DNA from: Clostridiales bacterium
GTDB taxonomy: Bacteria; Bacillota; Clostridia; Christensenellales; Aristaeellaceae
Direction: 5' to 3'
Length of the DNA: 24,959 bases
Assembly: GCA_004555535.1 (NCBI GenBank)
Contig: SFHU01000036.1
Coordinates: forward strand, 1 to 24,959
Below the pieces are notes generated by a model. The model worked only from the letters and a program-made list of their open reading frames with translations. It did not search any database and was not told where the DNA came from. Below are positions 7,877 to 15,779 of the stretch, piece after piece. The first letter of the stretch is position 1, and the number at the start of each line of letters is the position of its first letter. The position numbers and the translations under genes are program-made.

Positions 7877-7905
7877 TTGACTTTATAGGTGAATGCCCGT
7901 ATAAT
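7877..7905 (+). promoter_or_regulatory. Sigma-A type promoter for the lipoprotein/TauE/tcdA unit
   Basis: TTGACT (7877-7882), a 17-base spacer and a perfect TATAAT (7900-7905) lie 37 bases before the lipoprotein ATG. It probably drives the copper-handling genes and tcdA. With the divergent Rrf2 promoter only about 40 bases away, the Rrf2 protein could regulate both, though I see no clear operator. Confidence 0.85.
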
Positions 7906-7942
7906 GAATCGCGAAAAATTGCTCTCCCCGGAGGTTGGTTTC

Positions 7943-8161
7943 ATGTCCCGCAAGCATCGGTTCCTGGGCGCTTTGCTCCTCGCGGCGCTTTGGGCGGCGA
8001 CCGGCTGCCAGGCCAAAGCGCCTGCCGCAGACGAAGTGTCTGCCGCAGGCGGCCTGTCCATCGCGCTCGACCAGCTGAGCGAAACGCCGCAGTTCTTTGA
8101 CTGTGAATCCGGCGGCGTCGCCATGCAGATCGTCGCGCGCTCGCGCCTCTGCCCGGCCTGA
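7943..8161 (+). pseudogene. Truncated lipoprotein, DUF2318-like start
   Basis: The start is well supported by GGAGG at 7930-7934. The first 27 residues form a lipoprotein signal peptide with lipobox ATGC, so the product would be anchored outside the membrane. The mature part LSIALDQLSETPQFFDCESGGVAMQIVAR resembles the beginning of DUF2318 domains, which continue to a conserved NTCQVC metal-binding motif. Here the frame instead runs into RLCPA and a stop at 8161, while the next reading frame already shows an HMA-like domain. The family end is therefore missing and the gene is cut at about 8130-8145. DUF2318 lipoproteins are often encoded beside TauE/HMA membrane proteins like the one that follows. 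The DUF2318 assignment rests on a short stretch. Confidence 0.6.
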
Positions 8162-8295
8162 CGCAGATTCGCGTCAGCTACCGCCGCGGCACGGCGCGCG
8201 CCGTCTGGGACGAGGCGCTCGTCTCCCGCGAGGAGATCCGCCGTGCGCTGCAGGCGGCGGACTATGACCTTGCGCCCGAGCGCGGAAGCGCGTGC

Positions 8296-9495
8296 ATGGG
8301 CGCCGCGCTGCGAGCGCTGCTGCTTCTGCTCGCGGCGCTCGCGCTCTACGGCGCGGCGCATGGTCTGGGCCTTTCGCGCTATCTGAATGCGTTCCCCCTC
8401 GCCAAGGCCGGCATGGGCTATGGCGTGCTGCTGCTGCTCGGCGTGATGACGTCGCTGCACTGCGTCGCCATGTGCGGCGGCATCGGCATGGCGCAGAGCA
8501 CCTCCGCCGCACGAAACGGTCGCTCGATTGCGCGCGCCAATCTGCTCTACAACCTGGGCCGCGTCGCGTCCTATACGCTGACGGGCGGCCTCGTCGGCGC
8601 GCTGGGCACGGTGCTCAACCTGTCGGACGGGATGAAGGCCGCCGTGCAGCTCGTCACCGCGGTCTTCATGCTCGTCATGGCGCTCAACCTGCTCGGCGAT
8701 TTTTCGCTGACGCGCCGCCTGTCGCTGAGCCTGCCCAAGGGGCTTTACGCCCCCCTCGCGGGGAAGGGCTCCTCCTCGCTTCTTCTGGGGCTTCTCAATG
8801 GCCTGATGCCCTGCGGCCCGCTCCAGGCGATGCAGCTCTACGCGCTCTCCACCGGCAGCGCCGCGCGAGGCGCGCTCTCGATGCTCCTGTTCAGCCTGGG
8901 CACCGTGCCGCTGATGCTGGTGGCCGGGCTGGCCGCCGGCCGCCTGCGCAAAAGCGCTGCCAGCCTGCTGCGCACAGCCTCGGCACTGATCGTCCTTTTC
9001 ATGGGCCTGAACATGCTCGCCCAGGGGCTTGCGCTCTGCGGCATCACCGTCTCCCTGCCCGCGCAGGAGACCCCCGCGCCCACGGCGGACGGCATCGCCC
9101 GGCTCGACGGCGACGTGCAGCGCGTGCTCACCGAGATCGACTACGGCAGCTATCCGCCCATCACCGTGCTGGCGGGCGTCCCCGTCGAATGGACCCTGCG
9201 CGTACCGGAAGGCAGGCTCAACGGCTGCAACAACGAAATCGTCATCCCGGCCTACGGCCTGCGCGTCAAGCTGCAGCCGGGCGACAACCTCGTCGCCTTT
9301 ACGCCGGAGGAGCCCGGCACCGTCGCCTTCAGCTGCTGGATGGGCATGATCCGCAGCACGATCACGGTCGTCGAGTCGCTCGCGGCCGAGGCCGCCGCCA
9401 CACCGACGCCGGAGGTTCAGGGGCCGATGCCTCCCCCGCGCCCGTCGCCGGCTTCTGTCTGTAATCCGCCTGCATCCCTTGAGGAGGTTTCATGA
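8296..9495 (+). CDS. TauE/SafE (UreH-type) membrane protein with C-terminal cupredoxin domain; 5' part damaged
   Basis: The 399-residue frame from the first ATG holds about six or seven membrane helices (residues 5-20, 40-60, 85-105, 115-135, 160-185, 195-215 and 225-250). The paired motifs HCVAMCGG (55-62) and MPCGPLQ (171-177) belong to the sulfite exporter TauE/SafE, UreH/DsbD-like group. Residues 283-360 form an extracytoplasmic cupredoxin-like domain with C311 (NGCNNEI), C347 and M349 (FSCWMGM) as likely copper ligands. A proline-rich tail follows. The same frame is open upstream to 8107 and encodes an HMA-type segment (GLTQIRVSYRRGTARAVWDEALVSREEIRRALQ) with no start codon and no CxxC. 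The real gene thus began further upstream and lost its first part at the 8130-8145 junction. It overlaps tcdA by four bases (ATGA). The likely role is copper or thiol-linked metal export. Confidence 0.78.
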   Translation: MGAALRALLLLLAALALYGAAHGLGLSRYLNAFPLAKAGMGYGVLLLLGVMTSLHCVAMCGGIGMAQSTSAARNGRSIARANLLYNLGRVASYTLTGGLVGALGTVLNLSDGMKAAVQLVTAVFMLVMALNLLGDFSLTRRLSLSLPKGLYAPLAGKGSSSLLLGLLNGLMPCGPLQAMQLYALSTGSAARGALSMLLFSLGTVPLMLVAGLAAGRLRKSAASLLRTASALIVLFMGLNMLAQGLALCGITVSLPAQETPAPTADGIARLDGDVQRVLTEIDYGSYPPITVLAGVPVEWTLRVPEGRLNGCNNEIVIPAYGLRVKLQPGDNLVAFTPEEPGTVAFSCWMGMIRSTITVVESLAAEAAATPTPEVQGPMPPPRPSPASVCNPPASLEEVS

Positions 9496-10250
9496 ATCAG
9501 TTTTCCAGAACCGCGCTCCTGCTCGGCACGCCGGGCGTCGAGCGCCTGCACCGTTCCCGCGTCGCGGTCTTCGGCATCGGCGGCGTGGGCGGCTATGCGG
9601 CGGAGGCCCTCGTGCGCAGCGGCCTGGGCGCGATCGACCTGTTTGACGACGACCGCATCTGCCTGACCAATCTGAACAGGCAGGTCATCGCGCTGCGCTC
9701 CACCGTCGGCCGCTACAAGGCGGAGGTCATGGCCGAGCGCCTGCGCGACATCAACCCCGACGTGCGCGTCGTCGTGCACAAGCTCTTCTACATGCCGGAC
9801 ACGGCGCAGGAGGTCGACCTCTCCGCCTATGACTACGTGATCGATGCCGTCGACACGGTGACCGCCAAGCTCACGCTGATCTGCCGCGCCGACGCGCTCG
9901 GCGTGCCGGTCATCAGCGCGATGGGCGCGGGCAACAAGCTCGATCCCACGCGCCTGACCGTCGCCGACATTTACGAGACGAGCGTATGCCCCCTCGCGCG
10001 CGTCATGCGCCGGGAGCTGCGCAGGCGCGGCATCCGCCATCTCAAGGTCGTCTACTCGACGGAGCCGCCCATCAAGACGGACGACGATCCCGCGCTCAGC
10101 TGCAAGACGCATTGCATCTGCCCGCCGGGCACCGTCCGCAAATGCACGGTTCGCCGGGACATCCCCGGCAGCACGGCCTTCGTGCCGCCCGTCATGGGGT
10201 TGATCATCGCGGGCGAGGTCGCCCGCCACCTTGCGGGGGTATCCGTATGA
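9492..10250 (+). CDS. tcdA: tRNA threonylcarbamoyladenosine dehydratase (TcdA/CsdL)
   Basis: A 252-residue ThiF/MoeB/E1-like enzyme. The Rossmann nucleotide-binding loop VFGIGGVGGYAAEALVRSG lies near residues 26-45. It is followed by the family block DLFDDDRICLTNLNRQ, then DYVIDAVDTVTAK, ISAMGAGNKLDP and the C-terminal GSTAFVPPVMGLIIAGEV, which separates TcdA from ThiF and MoeB. It uses ATP to cyclise t6A to ct6A at position 37 of ANN-decoding tRNAs. CIC and KC cysteines (CICPPGTVRKC) are present. AGGAGG at 9482-9487 sets the start, which overlaps the stop of the TauE gene, so translation is probably coupled. A terminator follows at once. Confidence 0.92.
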   Translation: MNQFSRTALLLGTPGVERLHRSRVAVFGIGGVGGYAAEALVRSGLGAIDLFDDDRICLTNLNRQVIALRSTVGRYKAEVMAERLRDINPDVRVVVHKLFYMPDTAQEVDLSAYDYVIDAVDTVTAKLTLICRADALGVPVISAMGAGNKLDPTRLTVADIYETSVCPLARVMRRELRRRGIRHLKVVYSTEPPIKTDDDPALSCKTHCICPPGTVRKCTVRRDIPGSTAFVPPVMGLIIAGEVARHLAGVSV

Positions 10251-10253
10251 TTC

Positions 10254-10279
10254 AGGGGCTTTCGCCCCTTTCTTTTTTT
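10254..10279 (+). terminator. Rho-independent terminator after tcdA
   Basis: AGGGGC (10254-10259) pairs with GCCCCT (10264-10269), followed by TTCTTTTTTT. It begins four bases after the tcdA stop and ends the lipoprotein-TauE-tcdA transcript. Confidence 0.88.
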
Positions 10280-10298
10280 GAACGGCTTCATTTCTCCG

Positions 10299-10327
10299 TT
10301 GAAATTGCAACGGCGGCGCGGTATACT
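10299..10327 (+). promoter_or_regulatory. Sigma-A type promoter for the pullulanase-phosphorylase operon
   Basis: TTGAAA (10299-10304), a 17-base spacer and TATACT (10322-10327) lie 55 bases before the pullulanase start. GGTGACTCTCCGGCAACGGAGCGTCACC downstream (10332-10359) can form a stem (GGTGACGCTCC-like arms), a possible leader hairpin or operator. Confidence 0.8.
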
Positions 10328-10382
10328 TGAAGGTGACTCTCCGGCAACGGAGCGTCACCCTGCACCACAGACGAGGATTGGA

Positions 10383-12359
10383 ATGAGCAGCATGAAAAAG
10401 GAAGAAATCGCCCGCTTTGACAGCGAGGACTTCGAGCGGGCATATCATTCTACGGAGCCGCTGGGCGTGTTTCTCCAAGGCGGGGAGACCCGCTTTGCCC
10501 TCTGGGCGCCGACGGCGCAGGCCGTGACGCTGCGCCTGTATGCGCAGGGCAGCGGAGGCAGCCCCTTCGCCTGTCATGCCCTGACCCCCGGCGGGCGGGG
10601 AATCTGGCGCTGCACGGTTGCCGGGCAGCTCGACGGGGTATATTATGATTATGAGGTGAGCGTGGACGGCGTGACGCGCAGGGCAGCCGACCCCTATGCG
10701 CGCGCCTGCGGGCTCAACGGCGAGCGCAGCATGGTCATCGACCTGCGGCGGACCGATCCGCCCGGCTGGGCGCAGGACAGCGCCCCCGCGCGAGGAAGCG
10801 AGGACGTCATCTACGAGATCCACATCAAGGATTTCTCCCATGATCCCGCCTCGGGCGTCAGCGAAGCGAACAGGGGCAAATACCGCGCCCTGTGCGAGGC
10901 GGAGACGACGCTTTGCGGCGACGGCGTGCATCCCACGTGCCTTGCCCACCTCAGGCGGCTCGGCGTCACGCATGTCGAGCTGATGCCCGTGTTCGACTTC
11001 GGCTCCGTCGACGAGGGCGGCGCACCGGAGGGCTACAACTGGGGCTATGATCCGGTCAACTACAACGTGCCGGAGGGCTCGTATGCAAGCGACCCCGCGC
11101 ACGGCGAGGTGCGCATCCGCGAGCTCAAGGAGGCCATCCTCTCGCTGCATCAAAACGGCCTGCGCGTCATCATGGACGTCGTCTACAACCACACCTACAC
11201 GCTCGATTCCTGCCTCTTTGCGACGGCCCCGTGGGCGCATTACCGCCGCCGGGCGGACGGCAGCGCGGGCAACGGCTCGGGCTGCGGCAGCGAGATCGCC
11301 TCGGAACGCGCCATGACGGCGCGCTATATTCTCGACTCCGTGCTCTACTGGGCGGAGGAATACCACATGGACGGCTTCCGCTTCGACCTGATGGGTCTGC
11401 TCGACGTGCCGCTGATGAACCGCATCCGCCGCGAGCTGGACGCCCGCTACGGCGAGGGCGAAAAGCTCGTCTTCGGCGAGCCCTGGACCGGCGGGGAGCC
11501 GAACGCGCGCCGGGGCGTGCCGCTTTGCTCAAAGGGCAGCATGCGCCTGCTCTCTCCCGGCGTCGGCGCCTTCTGTGACGACACGCGCGACGCCATCCGG
11601 GGCGGGCTGTATGACGCCCGAAGCCCTGGCTTCGCCAGCCACGGCCCGTTCAGCGTAGAGCAGATGGCGCGCTGCATCCGCGGCTGGGCGGGCGAGGGGC
11701 TGCCCATGGACGCCCCCTCGCAGACGATCACCTATATCTCCTCGCACGACGACTGGACGCTCTTTGACAAGCTGGTCTACGCGCTTTGCAGCCGGCGGGT
11801 CTTTGAGCGGGGCAGCCCGGAGGTGCTTCGCGCCAACCGTCTGGCGGCTGCGATGCTCTTTTGCTGCCAGGGCCATCTGTTTTTGCTCTCCGGCGAGGAA
11901 TTTGCGCGCACAAAACGGGGCATACGGAATACGTACGCCTCCGGCGCGGCGCTCAACCGGCTCGACTGGCGCCGCGCGGCCAAAAACGCGCCGCTGTGCG
12001 AATACTACAGGGGGCTGATCGCGCTGCGCAAGCAGCTGCCGGCCCTGTGCGACAAGAGTTCTTCGGCGGGCGACCGGCTGCGTGCCGTCTCTCAGCCCCG
12101 GGAGGACACCGGCACCTTCCTGCTTGACAACACCGGCGGGGACAGCGCCTATGGCGCGCTGCTGCTCGCCTTCAATACCGGGCATGAGGATATCCGCATT
12201 CCCCTGCCCGCGGGCGACTGGGCCGTGCTGGCGGACGGCCGCTCGAGCCTGCTCTGGGAGCATCCCGCGTCGATCTCGGAAGGCGCGACGCTTCCCGCGT
12301 CCACCGCGCTGATCCTTGGCCGGCGCGAGCCCCCGGAGCCAACCATTCGGAAAGGATGA
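10383..12359 (+). CDS. pulA: Type I pullulanase (glycogen/maltodextrin debranching enzyme, GH13_14)
   Basis: A 658-residue cytoplasmic enzyme that cleaves alpha-1,6 branches. Residues 20-120 form the CBM48/isoamylase N-domain (FALWAPTAQAVTLRLY). The catalytic barrel carries YNWGYDPVNYNVPEGSY, the type I pullulanase signature. It also has VIMDVVYNHTY, DGFRFDLMGLLD with nucleophile D335, FGEPWTGG with acid/base E366, and SSHDDWTLFDKL with the stabilising D456. The C-terminal beta domain ends near residue 645. There is no signal peptide, which fits intracellular glycogen use. The start is set by GAGG at 10373-10376; an in-frame ATG at 10278 lies upstream of the promoter. The stop is four bases before glgP, so both are made together for complete glycogen breakdown. 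Length and all catalytic residues are normal. Confidence 0.93.
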   Translation: MSSMKKEEIARFDSEDFERAYHSTEPLGVFLQGGETRFALWAPTAQAVTLRLYAQGSGGSPFACHALTPGGRGIWRCTVAGQLDGVYYDYEVSVDGVTRRAADPYARACGLNGERSMVIDLRRTDPPGWAQDSAPARGSEDVIYEIHIKDFSHDPASGVSEANRGKYRALCEAETTLCGDGVHPTCLAHLRRLGVTHVELMPVFDFGSVDEGGAPEGYNWGYDPVNYNVPEGSYASDPAHGEVRIRELKEAILSLHQNGLRVIMDVVYNHTYTLDSCLFATAPWAHYRRRADGSAGNGSGCGSEIASERAMTARYILDSVLYWAEEYHMDGFRFDLMGLLDVPLMNRIRRELDARYGEGEKLVFGEPWTGGEPNARRGVPLCSKGSMRLLSPGVGAFCDDTRDAIRGGLYDARSPGFASHGPFSVEQMARCIRGWAGEGLPMDAPSQTITYISSHDDWTLFDKLVYALCSRRVFERGSPEVLRANRLAAAMLFCCQGHLFLLSGEEFARTKRGIRNTYASGAALNRLDWRRAAKNAPLCEYYRGLIALRKQLPALCDKSSSAGDRLRAVSQPREDTGTFLLDNTGGDSAYGALLLAFNTGHEDIRIPLPAGDWAVLADGRSSLLWEHPASISEGATLPASTALILGRREPPEPTIRKG

Positions 12360-12363
12360 GAAC

Positions 12364-14622
12364 ATGGAACAGAAACTGAATGCGCTGCTTCGCGACCTCT
12401 TCGGCAAGACGCTGGAGACGGCCCAAAGCGCCGAGGTCTACGACGCGCTGATGCAGCTGACGCTCGAGGCGATAGGCGAGCGCCGAAAGCTCGCCGGCGA
12501 CAAAAAGCTCTACTATGTCTCCGCGGAATTCCTGATCGGCAAGCTGCTCTCCTGCAACCTGATCAGCCTGGGGCTGTTTGAGGAGGCGAAGGCGACGCTC
12601 GCGCGCCACGGCCTCGACCTGGCGAAGATCGAGGAGGAGGAGCGCGAGCCCTCGCTGGGCAACGGCGGCCTGGGTCGCCTGGCCGCGTGCTTCCTCGACT
12701 CCATCGCAGCGCTGGGCCTTTGCGGCGACGGCGCGGGCCTTTGCTACCACGACGGCCTCTTCCGCCAGCGCTTTGAGGCCAACAAGCAGCAGGAGCTTCC
12801 GGACGCCTGGCGCGGCGACAGAAGCTGGCTGCGGCGCACGGATGTGCACTTCCCCGTCCGTCTGGGCGAAAAGACCGTGCTCTCGACGATGTATGACATC
12901 GACATTCCCGGCGCGAATGGCGGGCGCAACACGCTGCACCTGTTTGACCTCGACACGGTCGACGAGGGCATCATCCGGGACGGCATCGCCTTTGACAAGA
13001 CGGACATCGAGCACAACCTGACGCTCTTCCTCTACCCGGATGACAGTGACGAGGACGGCCGCCTGCTGCGCGTCTATCAGCAGTATTTCATGGTCTCCTG
13101 CACCGCGCAGCTCATCCTGCATGAGCTGACGGAGCGCGGCTTCTCCCCCAAATCGCTGCACGAGCACGTCGTCGTGCAGATCAACGACACGCATCCCACG
13201 ATGATCATCCCGGAGCTGATCCGCCTGCTGACGCAGGAGTACGGGCTGACGATGGATGAGGCCGTCGCCGAGGTGGAGAGGACCTGCGCCTACACGAACC
13301 ACACCATCCTCGCCGAGGCGCTGGAGAAGTGGCCGATGCGCTTCCTCAAGCAGGCCGCCGCGCCCGTCGTGCCCATCATCGGCGAGCTCGACCGCCGCGT
13401 GCGCGCGCGCACGGACGATCCCGCCGTGCAGATCATCGACAAGCATGACGTCGTGCACATGGCGCACATCGACATCCACTTCGGCTTCAGCGTCAACGGC
13501 GTCGCCGCGCTGCACACCGACATCCTCAAAAAGACGGAGCTGAAGCCGTTTTACGACCTCTATCCGGCGAAATTCAACAACAAGACGAACGGCATCACGC
13601 TGCGCCGCTGGCTGCTGCACTGCAACCAGCCGCTGACCGCCTTCCTGCGCGAGACGATCGGCCCGGGCTTTGAGAAGGACTTCAGCGGCCTTGAGGCCCT
13701 GCTCGCTTATCGCAAGGACGCGCGGGTGCTCGACCGGCTGCTTTCCATCAAGCGGGAGAACAAGGGAGCGTTTGCCCAAACGATGGAACAGCTCCAGGGC
13801 GTTGTCATCGACCCCGAATCGATCTACGACGTGCAGGTCAAGCGCCTGCACGAATACAAGCGCCAGCAGATGAACGCGCTCTACGCCATCGGGAAGATCC
13901 TTGACATCCGCGCCGGGCATGTGCCCGCCCGCCCGATCACGATGATCTTCGGCGCCAAGGCCGCCCCGGCCTACACCATCGCCAAGGACATCATCCACCT
14001 GATCCTCTGCCTGTCCCAGATTGCGCGCGAGGATCCCGTCGTCCGCCCGCATCTGAATATCGTGATGCTGGAAAACTACAACGTGACGCTCGCGGAGAAG
14101 GTCATTCCCGCCTGCGACGTCTCCGAGCAGATCAGCCTCGCCTCCAAGGAGGCCAGCGGCACCGGCAACATGAAGTTCATGGCCAACGGCGCGGTGACGC
14201 TAGGCACGCTCGACGGCGCGAACGTCGAAATCCGCGACCTCGTCGGCGAGGAGAATATCGCCGTCTTTGGCCGCCATTCCGACGAGGTCATCCGCCTCTA
14301 TGCCCAAAACGCCTACGACCCGAAGGCGCTGATGAAGAACGCCGCCGTCGCGCGGCTCGTCGATTTCATCGTCAGCGACGAGATGCTCGCCGCCGGCGAC
14401 AGGGAGAGCCTCACGCGGCTGCACCATGAGATCACGACGAAGGATTACTTCATGGCGCTGCTCGACCTTGAGGACTATATCGAAACAAAGGATGCGCTCT
14501 TTGCGCGCTACGAGGATCGCCGCGCGTGGGCGCAGATGATGCTGGTCAACATCGCCAAGTCGGGCTATTTCTCCTCCGACCGGACGATCGCGCAATACAA
14601 CGAGGAGATCTGGCATCTGTAA
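12364..14622 (+). CDS. glgP: Glycogen/maltodextrin phosphorylase
   Basis: A 752-residue GT35 enzyme that releases glucose-1-phosphate from alpha-1,4 glucan with phosphate. Landmarks in order are YYVSAEFLIGKLLSCNL, PSLGNGGLGRLAACFLDS, DTHPTMIIPEL, the block NKTNGITLRRWLL, VKRLHEYKRQQMN, and SLASKEASGTGNMKFMANGAVTLGTLDGANVE with K604 binding pyridoxal phosphate. The C-terminus KSGYFSSDRTIAQYNEEIW is typical. It is shorter than the E. coli enzyme (about 800) but matches the compact clostridial type. GGAT at 12354-12357 is the ribosome binding site. It is the second gene of the operon with pullulanase. The two products act alternately on outer chains and branch points. It ends before a long bidirectional terminator. 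Confidence 0.95.
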   Translation: MEQKLNALLRDLFGKTLETAQSAEVYDALMQLTLEAIGERRKLAGDKKLYYVSAEFLIGKLLSCNLISLGLFEEAKATLARHGLDLAKIEEEEREPSLGNGGLGRLAACFLDSIAALGLCGDGAGLCYHDGLFRQRFEANKQQELPDAWRGDRSWLRRTDVHFPVRLGEKTVLSTMYDIDIPGANGGRNTLHLFDLDTVDEGIIRDGIAFDKTDIEHNLTLFLYPDDSDEDGRLLRVYQQYFMVSCTAQLILHELTERGFSPKSLHEHVVVQINDTHPTMIIPELIRLLTQEYGLTMDEAVAEVERTCAYTNHTILAEALEKWPMRFLKQAAAPVVPIIGELDRRVRARTDDPAVQIIDKHDVVHMAHIDIHFGFSVNGVAALHTDILKKTELKPFYDLYPAKFNNKTNGITLRRWLLHCNQPLTAFLRETIGPGFEKDFSGLEALLAYRKDARVLDRLLSIKRENKGAFAQTMEQLQGVVIDPESIYDVQVKRLHEYKRQQMNALYAIGKILDIRAGHVPARPITMIFGAKAAPAYTIAKDIIHLILCLSQIAREDPVVRPHLNIVMLENYNVTLAEKVIPACDVSEQISLASKEASGTGNMKFMANGAVTLGTLDGANVEIRDLVGEENIAVFGRHSDEVIRLYAQNAYDPKALMKNAAVARLVDFIVSDEMLAAGDRESLTRLHHEITTKDYFMALLDLEDYIETKDALFARYEDRRAWAQMMLVNIAKSGYFSSDRTIAQYNEEIWHL

Positions 14623-14632
14623 CCCACGCATT

Positions 14633-14687
14633 GATCACGAAAAAACGCCTGCCGGGAATAGCCCGGCGGGCGCTTTCTTCGTGATCC
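14633..14687. terminator. Long bidirectional terminator between glgP and the dgoK operon
   Basis: The core stem CGCCTGCCGGG (14647-14657) pairs with CCCGGCGGGCG (14663-14673) around AATAG. It extends outward through A/T pairs to GATCACGAA (14633-14641) with TTCGTGATC (14679-14687). On the minus strand a TTTTTT run follows the core; on the plus strand it is CTTTCTT. It serves two convergent operons. Confidence 0.9.
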
Positions 14688-14711
14688 AGCTTTAAGAAAT
14701 CAGTCCCACGC

Positions 14712-15779
14712 TCACAGCGCGATTTTCAGCGCGCCCTCCAGCCCCATCCAGGCGGAAATCGAAGGCTCGACGGCCTGCGCGCCCTCCAGCCCCAGCGCCT
14801 CGAGCACGTCGATCATCGCCTGCTGCACGGGGGCCTTGCCCGCGACGTAGATGGCCGGCAGGATCTCTTCCTCCGGCTCGGAAAGGTCTGGCGCGATGCC
14901 CAGCGCCGCGGGGAAGGAGAGGATCGCGCTGCCCGTCTCCACCGGGCGCGCCCTGGTGGGCAGGAAGGCCTGCAGGGCCTGCACGTCCTGCGCCAGCACG
15001 GCGCCCAGCAGGTAGGACTGCACGGCGGCGCGGCGCTCTCCGCCCAGCGTCGCGAGAATCCGCCCCGCAAACGCGGCGCGCCCCAGGCCGCTGCGCGCGC
15101 ATTCCCACGCGCCCTCGCAGGCCATTTCGCTTCTATACGCCTGCGCGCTCACAAAGTCATGCCCAACGGCGTCGGCGAGGATCGTGTCATGCGTGATCGC
15201 GTCGAGCAGCTCGCCGGAGATCGAGGTCATGCAGCCGAGGATTTCCCCCTCCGCGCCCATCGAGACGAACTTGTTGTGTGAGCCGGGCAGGATGAAGACC
15301 GCCGGGCCCTGCGGATGCAGCAGCGCATGCAGGCCGACAGCCTCCGTCTCCTCGCCGCGCATCATGTCCATCTCGGAGAAGTTCTCATGCGTCACGTCCC
15401 CGCCGAAGTTGCGCACACCCGGGATGAAGGCAATCGGGAAGGGTGCGATGTCCTCAAACACCCGCTCCTGAATCCCGGCGCGCAAATCCTTTGCCGACGC
15501 CGGCGCGCACAGGTGCGGAATCTCCAAAAGGCCCATGTTGCTGGTGATCATGCCGTAGGCGATGCAGCGCGCGACATCGTTCGGCGTGAGGCCGCCCTTG
15601 GAGAGCGCCTGGCCGATACAGTCCCGCAGCGCCGCCCTGAGCCGGTCGTTGTTGCCATCGATGGCGGTATGGCGCACGCCGCCCGCCGCGCTCACCGTGC
15701 TGAGCACATGCCTGTCCTCGTCAAGCAGGGTCACGCGCAGATTCGTCGTGCCGCAGTCGATCACAAGAATGCCCTTCAT
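14712..15779 (-). CDS. dgoK: 2-dehydro-3-deoxygalactonokinase
   Basis: A 355-residue sugar-acid kinase of the DgoK family (Pfam DGOK). It phosphorylates 2-dehydro-3-deoxy-D-galactonate at C6 with ATP in the cytoplasm. The N-terminal phosphate motif is VIDCGTTNLRVTLLDE. Other family blocks are YGMITSNMGLLEIPH, FIPGVRN, MMRGEETE, FILPGSHNKFV, TSISGELLDAI and the C-terminal block starting with the ETGSAIL strand. The ATG at 15779 shares its A with the TGA of the upstream aldolase, so translation is coupled. Together they would carry out the last two steps of the De Ley-Doudoroff galactonate route. No dehydratase or transporter is in view. The gene is complete. Confidence 0.88.
   Translation of the reverse strand: MKGILVIDCGTTNLRVTLLDEDRHVLSTVSAAGGVRHTAIDGNNDRLRAALRDCIGQALSKGGLTPNDVARCIAYGMITSNMGLLEIPHLCAPASAKDLRAGIQERVFEDIAPFPIAFIPGVRNFGGDVTHENFSEMDMMRGEETEAVGLHALLHPQGPAVFILPGSHNKFVSMGAEGEILGCMTSISGELLDAITHDTILADAVGHDFVSAQAYRSEMACEGAWECARSGLGRAAFAGRILATLGGERRAAVQSYLLGAVLAQDVQALQAFLPTRARPVETGSAILSFPAALGIAPDLSEPEEEILPAIYVAGKAPVQQAMIDVLEALGLEGAQAVEPSISAWMGLEGALKIAL

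Noticed and set aside
9417..11366. 649-codon minus-strand open frame opposite tcdA and pullulanase
   Set aside because: Its composition is that of a shadow frame in GC-rich DNA (Arg, Ala, Val, His and Asp rich, no domain). It covers two well-supported plus-strand genes, a terminator and a promoter.
12172..14052. 626-codon minus-strand open frame opposite glgP
   Set aside because: It lies antisense to conserved phosphorylase codons and has no ribosome binding site or family resemblance. Long antisense frames are expected at this GC content.
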